Positions 6,505 to 9,864 of a stretch of DNA of 9,864 nucleotides are shown here, in pieces. This stretch comes from Chloroflexi bacterium RBG_16_70_13 (GTDB lineage: Bacteria; Chloroflexota; Limnocylindria; Limnocylindrales; CSP1-4): contig MGOD01000051.1 in assembly GCA_001795245.1 (NCBI GenBank), positions 70,725 through 80,588 on the forward strand, read 5' to 3'. The notes under the pieces are model-generated. The model was not told where the DNA came from, ran no database searches, and saw nothing but the letters and a program-made list of their open reading frames with translations. The first letter of the stretch is position 1; each line of letters opens with the position of its first letter. Both the position numbers and the translations under genes were made by a program.

Positions 6505-7263
6505 ATGGACGACCAGAAGCCCCTCGCGAGCGGCGAGGGGGCCAGCGTAGGCCTCGCGGCCGGCGATCGCGACGCGGCCGCCGAGCTCGCAGGCTCCGGC
6601 ACCCAGACCGCCCGACCGACGCTCGATCGCGACGAGCAGGAGATCAAGGACAGCGTCCTCCGGATGGGCTCGCTCGTGGAGGCCCAGATCCTCGCGGCGA
6701 TCGACGCCCTCGTCGATCACGACGCGGCCGGCGCTGAGCGGGTGATCATCGGTGACCGCCGGGTCAACGAGGCCCAGCGCGAAGTCACGACCCTCATCGC
6801 CCGGACCATCGCGACCCAGCAACCGGTGGCCCGGGACCTCCGGTTCCTCCTCTCGCTCGACCACGTCGCCTACGAGCTCGAGCGAATCGGCGACCATGCG
6901 GCCTCGGTCGCCAAGGCCGTGATCAAGCTGTCCGCCGAGCCGCCGATCAAGGCCTACATCGACCTGCCCGAGATGGGCCGCCTGGGAGCGGAGCTGGTCC
7001 GCGGCATCCTCCGCGCCCTGGTCACGATCGACGACGAGATGGCCCGCCAGGTCGCGACGCGCGACGACGAGATCGACCACCTCTACCACCGGATCTTCAG
7101 CGAGGTCGTCGACCTCATGCGCGCGGACCCGGCCAACGTCGAGCGGGGTACGAGGATCCTCCTCGCGTCGCACTACCTGGAGCGGATCGGCGATCGAGTG
7201 ACGAACATCGCCGAGGACGTCGTGTACCTCGCCAGCGGCGAGGTCGAGGACCTGAATCCATGA
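6505..7263 (+). CDS. phoU: Phosphate signalling and transport regulator PhoU
   Basis: PhoU, 252 residues, is a cytoplasmic double three-helix-bundle protein that links PstB state to the PhoR sensor kinase and restrains phosphate uptake. The two metal-binding E-x3-D repeats are visible as ELERIGDHA (E126, D130) in the first bundle and YLERIGDRVTN (E226, D230) in the second. The pseudo-repeat between halves supports a full-length protein. Residues 1-40 are an Ala/Gly-rich extension, making it longer than the usual 215-235. I chose the ATG at 6505 because GAGGAG (6493-6498) precedes it by 6 nt; a TTG at 6487 in the same frame would overlap the pstB stop. The 3' end overlaps arsC by ATGA. Its position after pstB is the classic order. 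No PhoB/PhoR pair is in the window. Confidence 0.93.
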   Translation: MDDQKPLASGEGASVGLAAGDRDAAAELAGSGTQTARPTLDRDEQEIKDSVLRMGSLVEAQILAAIDALVDHDAAGAERVIIGDRRVNEAQREVTTLIARTIATQQPVARDLRFLLSLDHVAYELERIGDHAASVAKAVIKLSAEPPIKAYIDLPEMGRLGAELVRGILRALVTIDDEMARQVATRDDEIDHLYHRIFSEVVDLMRADPANVERGTRILLASHYLERIGDRVTNIAEDVVYLASGEVEDLNP

Positions 7264-7721
7264 CCGACGCCCGCGACCATCGACCGCTCCGGGTCCTGTT
7301 CGTGTGCACCGGGAACTCCGCTCGAAGCCTCCTCGGCGAGGTCCTCCTCAGGGCCGCCGGCGGGGACGCCTTCGAGGTCCACAGCGCCGGCACCCATCCC
7401 AGGGGCGTGAACCCGCTGACGATCCGGGTCCTCGGCGAAGCCGGCCTGCCGACGGACGGCCTGCGCTCGAAGTCGGTCGACGAGTACCTCGACCAGACGT
7501 TCGACTACGTCATCACGGTGTGCGACGACGCGCGCCAGGAGTGCCCGGTCTTCCCGGGCGTTCACGAGTCGCTCCACTGGGGCTACGACGACCCGGCCGC
7601 CGTCGAGGGCGACGAGACGATGCGCCTCCGCGCATTCCGGGCGACCATGACCGCGATGGGCGAGCGGATCGCCCAATTCGTGACCCTCGCCGCGCGGGCT
7701 CGCGCGCGAGCCGGCGCGTGA
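7260..7721 (+). CDS. arsC: Arsenate reductase, low-molecular-weight phosphatase type (ArsC)
   Basis: A 153-residue cytosolic protein of the low-molecular-weight tyrosine phosphatase fold. The P-loop is VCTGNSARS, with C16 and R22 (CX5R). Two more Cys follow at C88 and C95 in VCDDARQECP, spaced like the C82/C89 relay of the thioredoxin-coupled Staphylococcus/Bacillus arsenate reductase. That Cys pair argues for arsenate reduction to arsenite rather than protein tyrosine phosphatase activity. HSAGTHP (41-47) is also typical of the family. The Ala/Arg C-terminal tail is not conserved. The start ATG at 7260 overlaps the phoU stop (ATGA), with GAGGA 9 nt upstream, and its TGA overlaps the sixA GTG. 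The gene is thus part of the pst operon, not the nearby arsR/arsM unit. A phosphatase role cannot be fully excluded. Confidence 0.85.
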   Translation: MTDARDHRPLRVLFVCTGNSARSLLGEVLLRAAGGDAFEVHSAGTHPRGVNPLTIRVLGEAGLPTDGLRSKSVDEYLDQTFDYVITVCDDARQECPVFPGVHESLHWGYDDPAAVEGDETMRLRAFRATMTAMGERIAQFVTLAARARARAGA

Positions 7722-8194
7722 TCGAGCTCCTCCTCGTCCGGCACGCTGACGCCGGCGACCCGCTGGCCTGGAGCGGCCTGGACGCCGACCGGCCGCTGTC
7801 GCGCAAGGGACGGAAGCAGGTCGAGCGGCTCGCGGCGATCCTCGGTGCCCTGCGCGCGGCGCCCGATGTCCTCGTGAGCTCACCGAAGGCCCGGGCGGCC
7901 CAGACAGCCGAGGTCCTCGGTGCGGTGCTCGGCCTCGAGGTTCGGCTCCACGACGGGCTCGGCGGCCCGCTCGACCTCGACGTCCTGGCGGCGATCCTGG
8001 TCGACAACGGCCTGCCGCACCGGCCGATCCTCGTCGGCCACGATCCCGACTTCAGCGACCTTGCCTCGGAGCTCGTCGGCTCGGCGGTCACGCTGCGGAA
8101 GGGCGCGCTGGCGAGGATCGACCTCGAGCTGCCGCCGACGGCCGGTGAAGGCGTCCTTCGCTGGCTCGTGCCGCCGGATCTATTCGCCCGATAG
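7718..8194 (+). CDS. sixA: SixA-type histidine phosphatase
   Basis: A 158-residue single-domain histidine phosphatase of the SixA branch. The RHG-type motif reads LLLVRHADAGDP (R8, H9), followed by PLSRKGRKQVERLA, then VLVSSPKARAAQTAEVL (51-67), and the second catalytic His in LVGHDPDFSDLA (H108). These are the hallmarks of SixA, which in Escherichia removes phosphate from phosphohistidine of phosphotransfer proteins. Short homologues in other phyla are often near CHAD or polyphosphate genes and their substrates are unknown. The start is GTG at 7718 (shown by homology beginning at once with VIELLLVRHA), overlapping the arsC TGA in GTGA; no good ribosome site is seen, so translation is probably coupled. 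It is the last gene of the operon, ending 8 bp before the convergent arsR. Gene symbol reflects family, not proven role. Confidence 0.8.
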   Translation: MIELLLVRHADAGDPLAWSGLDADRPLSRKGRKQVERLAAILGALRAAPDVLVSSPKARAAQTAEVLGAVLGLEVRLHDGLGGPLDLDVLAAILVDNGLPHRPILVGHDPDFSDLASELVGSAVTLRKGALARIDLELPPTAGEGVLRWLVPPDLFAR

Positions 8195-8197
8195 GAC

Positions 8198-8215
8198 CCC
8201 GACTAGCTCGTCGGG
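8198..8215. terminator. Possible two-way terminator between sixA and arsR
   Basis: CCCGAC (8198-8203) and GTCGGG (8210-8215) form a 6-bp perfect stem with a 6-nt loop, placed just after the sixA stop and covering the arsR stop codon. The convergent layout calls for a terminator serving both strands. The stem is short and lacks T-runs, so the call is weak. Confidence 0.35.
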
Positions 8216-8580
8216 CCAACCTGGACGAGGGGCTGCGCGTCGGCGGCGAGCGTCGCCCGCCGGCGCCGCGACCGAACGAGGTCCGCAGCCGGGACGAAGT
8301 CGCCAGGCACGAGATCCCGGGCGATGCCCGAGAGCCGGCCGATCGCATCCGGCGAGAGCCGGTACCAGATCCACGAGCCGCGCCGCTCCGAGGTGACCAC
8401 CCCGGCCTCGCGCAGGACGCGGAGGTGATGCGAAACGGTCGGTTGGGAGACGTCGCAGGACTCGGTGAAGTCGCAGGCGCAGATGCCATCGCAGGCCGCG
8501 AGCTGGCGCACGATCGAGAGGCGGATGGGATCCGCCAGGGCGGCGAGGAGGCGGACGTCGGGGTCGGTGGAACGGGCCAT
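8203..8580 (-). CDS. arsR: ArsR-family metalloregulator (arsenite-responsive repressor)
   Basis: A 125-residue winged-helix repressor of the ArsR/SmtB family, a dimer that leaves DNA on binding arsenite. ALADPIRLSIVRQL (14-27) is the family start, and SQPTVSHHLRVLREAGVV (45-62) is the recognition helix plus the following turn; RRGSWIWYRLSP is the wing. Cys residues lie at 30, 34, 36 and 42 around the DNA-binding region (C-x3-C-x-C-x5-C). C34-A-C36 matches the CxC site of classic arsenite sensors, and C30/C42 are extra candidate ligands. The ATG at 8580 has AAGGTG about 9 nt upstream. A TATAGA-like -10 (complement of 8607-8612) may serve it, but I see no good -35. The gene is divergent from the small Cys-tailed gene and arsM and shares two operator-like repeats with them. 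The C-terminal third is Arg/Ala-rich and unremarkable. Confidence 0.9.
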   Translation of the reverse strand: MARSTDPDVRLLAALADPIRLSIVRQLAACDGICACDFTESCDVSQPTVSHHLRVLREAGVVTSERRGSWIWYRLSPDAIGRLSGIARDLVPGDFVPAADLVRSRRRRATLAADAQPLVQVGPTS

Positions 8581-8611
8581 GTCGCGGACACCTTATTCGA
8601 TGAACGTCTAT

Positions 8612-8627
8612 ATTGACAAGTATCAAT
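8612..8627. promoter_or_regulatory. ArsR operator candidate 1
   Basis: ATTGA (8612-8616) and TCAAT (8623-8627) are exact inverted arms around a 6-nt centre. The site covers the -35 hexamer of the rightward promoter and lies next to the arsR -10 candidate. ArsR-family operators are typically imperfect inverted repeats of this size in such divergent regions. Confidence 0.65.
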
Positions 8628-8641
8628 CTCCATGGCATATT
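8613..8641 (+). promoter_or_regulatory. Promoter for the small Cys-tailed gene and arsM
   Basis: A perfect TTGACA -35 box (8613-8618) is followed after exactly 17 nt by CATATT (8636-8641), a four-of-six match to the -10 consensus. This region is the most AT-rich part of the window. Transcription would begin near 8648, about 50 nt before the small gene's ATG. Both boxes are overlapped by the two operator-like repeats, so ArsR could block polymerase directly. Confidence 0.65.
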
Positions 8642-8656
8642 GACGTCGATCGATAC
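8637..8656. promoter_or_regulatory. ArsR operator candidate 2
   Basis: ATATTGA (8637-8643) and TCGATAC (8650-8656) form an imperfect inverted repeat (five of seven pairs) with a 6-nt centre. It repeats the ATATTGAC of operator 1 (8610-8617) in direct orientation, centre to centre 27 bp. It overlaps the -10 box of the rightward promoter. Confidence 0.5.
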
Positions 8657-8667
8657 CCAAGGCGAGC

Positions 8668-8681
8668 GTGCCGCAGGGCAC
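8668..8681 (+). promoter_or_regulatory. Small leader hairpin before the ribosome site
   Basis: GTGCC (8668-8672) and GGCAC (8677-8681) form a 5-bp stem with a GCAG loop, ending one base before the GGAAGGA ribosome site (8683-8689) of the small gene. It may shape the leader of the message, but a stem this short can be chance. Confidence 0.3.
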
Positions 8682-8698
8682 CGGAAGGAACCACGACG

Positions 8699-8932
8699 AT
8701 GATCCAGATGTACTACGAGTGGCTCATCGGCCGTCGAGATGCCCAGGGTGAGCGCGACCAGATGCACCTCGCCGCGATCCGAGAGGCACGAATCGCGACC
8801 GAGCACCGCCGGGCCATGGCCGAGGCTGGCACGACCGCCGCCCCGGCCCGACGCGTCGCGCTGGCGACCGCCGGCACGGAGTCGAGCGTCGACCTCGGGT
8901 CGCGTGTCGACCTCTGCGCCAGCTGCGTGTGA
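8699..8932 (+). CDS. Small protein of unknown function with C-terminal Cys-X2-Cys
   Basis: A 77-residue protein that I do not recognise as a named family. Residues 4-12 (MYYEWLIGR) are aromatic and hydrophobic. Residues 12-43 form a charged, probably helical segment rich in Arg, Glu, Ala and two His (H23, H36). Residues 44-63 are an Ala/Thr/Gly/Pro linker. The end is VDLCASCV, with C73 and C76 as the only Cys, one residue from the C-terminus. The ATG at 8699 has GGAAGGA (8683-8689) 9 nt upstream and lies about 50 nt after a good promoter, which supports a real gene. The frame is open further upstream (to 8465), but that part is antisense to arsR. It is the first gene of the unit leading to arsM and divergent from arsR, so it is probably arsenite-induced. 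A thiol metalloid-binding or carrier role is inference only. Confidence 0.7.
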   Translation: MIQMYYEWLIGRRDAQGERDQMHLAAIREARIATEHRRAMAEAGTTAAPARRVALATAGTESSVDLGSRVDLCASCV

Positions 8933-8939
8933 TATCCCC

Positions 8940-8964
8940 GGCCGGCGTCCCAGTGGCGCCGGCC
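8940..8964 (+). terminator. Stem-loop between the small gene and arsM
   Basis: GGCCGGCG (8940-8947) and CGCCGGCC (8957-8964) form a perfect 8-bp G-C stem with a 9-nt loop, 7 nt after the small gene's stop. The tail CCCTTGATT is only weakly T-rich. It may be an attenuator or RNA-stabilising element that sets the small gene above arsM. I see no separate promoter for arsM in the remaining 42 nt. Confidence 0.5.
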
Positions 8965-9006
8965 CCTTGATTCCACCCGGATAGCGCGTCCCGAGGAGCA
9001 GATTCG

Positions 9007-9864
9007 ATGGCCACCGAGCTCGAGCCGACCCGGACCACCCGCCCCGAAGACGACGTCCACGCTGCCGTCAGGGCCCGTTATGCAGAGGCGGCGCTGGCCG
9101 TCGCCGAATCCCCGACCGCGGCCGAGGCGGCCGCCCGCTCCGGCGCCCTCAACGACTGCTGCGGCGAGGACGGGTCGCGGACCTGGGGCTCGCTCCTCTA
9201 CGCCGACGCCGATCGGGCGTCGCTGCCCGATTCCGCCGTCCTCGCCTCGCTCGGTTGCGGCAATCCGATCGCGGTCGCCGAGCTCCGGACGGGCGAGACC
9301 GTCCTCGACCTCGGGGCCGGCGGCGGTATCGACGTCCTGCTCTCGGCCCGCCGGGTTGGCCCGACCGGCCGGGCGATCGGCGTCGACATGACCGACGAGA
9401 TGCTCGAGCTGGCCCGGCGGAACGCGGTCGAGGCGGGCGCCACGAACGTCGAGTTCCGGAAGGGCACGATCGAGGCCCTGCCGCTCGACAACGCCAGCGT
9501 CGACGTCGTCATCAGCAACTGCGTCATCAACCTCGCCGCCGACAAGGGTGCCGTCTTCAGCGAGATCGCGCGGGTCCTGCGCGAAGGCGGCCGGATGGGC
9601 GTCAGCGACGTCGTCGCCGATGACGGCCTGAGCTCGCGCGAGCGGGCGGAGCGTGGCAGCTACGCCGGCTGCATCGCCGGCGCGCTGTCGTTCGACGAGT
9701 ATCGCCACGGGCTCGCTGCGGCCGGACTGGTCGACGTCGCCGTCGAGCCGACCCACGCCGTCGGCGACGGCCTCTACGCGGCGATCATCCGGGCTCGGAA
9801 GCCCGTCGGCTGGAGCGGGGCGGACACCGCCAGACTGGCTGCCACCCTTCCCTCCCCGACCCTC
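9007..9864 (+). CDS. arsM: Arsenite S-adenosylmethionine methyltransferase ArsM, 3' end outside window
   Basis: The first 286 codons of ArsM, which methylates arsenite with S-adenosylmethionine in the cytosol to mono-, di- and trimethylated products that can leave the cell. Visible in order: RARYAEAA (22-29), CCG with C51/C52, SLGCGNPIAVAEL (81-93, C84), SAM motif VLDLGAGGGIDVLLSA (99-114), GVDMTDEML (125-133), EALPLDNASVDVVISNCVINL (156-176, C172), GGRMGVSDVV (194-203) and YAGCIAGAL (219-227, C222). The four conserved Cys positions match the As-binding and relay Cys of characterised ArsM enzymes. The ATG at 9007 has GAGGAG (8993-8998) 8 nt upstream. No stop occurs before the window ends, although the recognisable domain is complete by about residue 262. 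It lies 74 bp after the small Cys-tailed gene, in the same direction. Confidence 0.94.
   Translation, partial: MATELEPTRTTRPEDDVHAAVRARYAEAALAVAESPTAAEAAARSGALNDCCGEDGSRTWGSLLYADADRASLPDSAVLASLGCGNPIAVAELRTGETVLDLGAGGGIDVLLSARRVGPTGRAIGVDMTDEMLELARRNAVEAGATNVEFRKGTIEALPLDNASVDVVISNCVINLAADKGAVFSEIARVLREGGRMGVSDVVADDGLSSRERAERGSYAGCIAGALSFDEYRHGLAAAGLVDVAVEPTHAVGDGLYAAIIRARKPVGWSGADTARLAATLPSPTL

Noticed and set aside
8465..8698. Longer start for the small Cys-tailed gene
   Set aside because: It would lie antisense to arsR and cross the promoter and operators; the ATG at 8699 has its own ribosome site.

Overview
The window is GC-rich DNA (about 70% by eye) that looks like a phosphate, polyphosphate and arsenic locus of a high-GC free-living bacterium. 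The SphX-like PstS lipoprotein, the GTG starts, the GGAGG-type ribosome sites and the gene style would fit Chloroflexota or possibly Actinomycetota. This placement is an inference from style, not a tested assignment. No tRNA, rRNA, CRISPR array or insertion sequence was seen.

Left part (1-2474). The window opens in the 3' end of a CHAD-domain gene on the + strand; CHAD domains are associated with polyphosphate binding. A gene-free stretch of about 340 bp follows. Next come two minus-strand genes: a RibD-C/dihydrofolate-reductase-family oxidoreductase, and a short Ppx/GppA-type phosphatase with an altered first phosphate motif.

Centre (2475-8194). A divergent intergenic region holds a candidate Pho box (RTTRAC units on an 11-bp phase) with a strong inverted repeat on each side. 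Rightward runs a compact operon: pstS, pstC, pstA, pstB, phoU, an arsC-type low-molecular-weight arsenate reductase, and a SixA-type histidine phosphatase. Spacing is tight after pstC (TGATG, ATGA and GTGA junctions). A 13-bp stem-loop separates pstS from pstC and may set PstS in excess over the membrane parts. Arsenate enters cells through phosphate transporters, so an arsenate reductase made with Pst would deal with that leak at its source.

Right part (8195-9864). arsR runs leftward and converges on sixA. Its start faces a divergent promoter region with two ArsR-like inverted repeats overlapping a good + strand promoter. That promoter drives a 77-codon gene of unknown function ending in a Cys-X2-Cys motif, then arsM (arsenite S-adenosylmethionine methyltransferase), which is open to the window edge. 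No arsenite efflux pump is visible, so detoxification in this window would be reduction by ArsC followed by methylation by ArsM. The most novel items are the Cys-tailed small protein inside the ars unit, the ArsC-SixA pair in the pst operon, and the hairpins around the Pho box and after the first gene of each operon.
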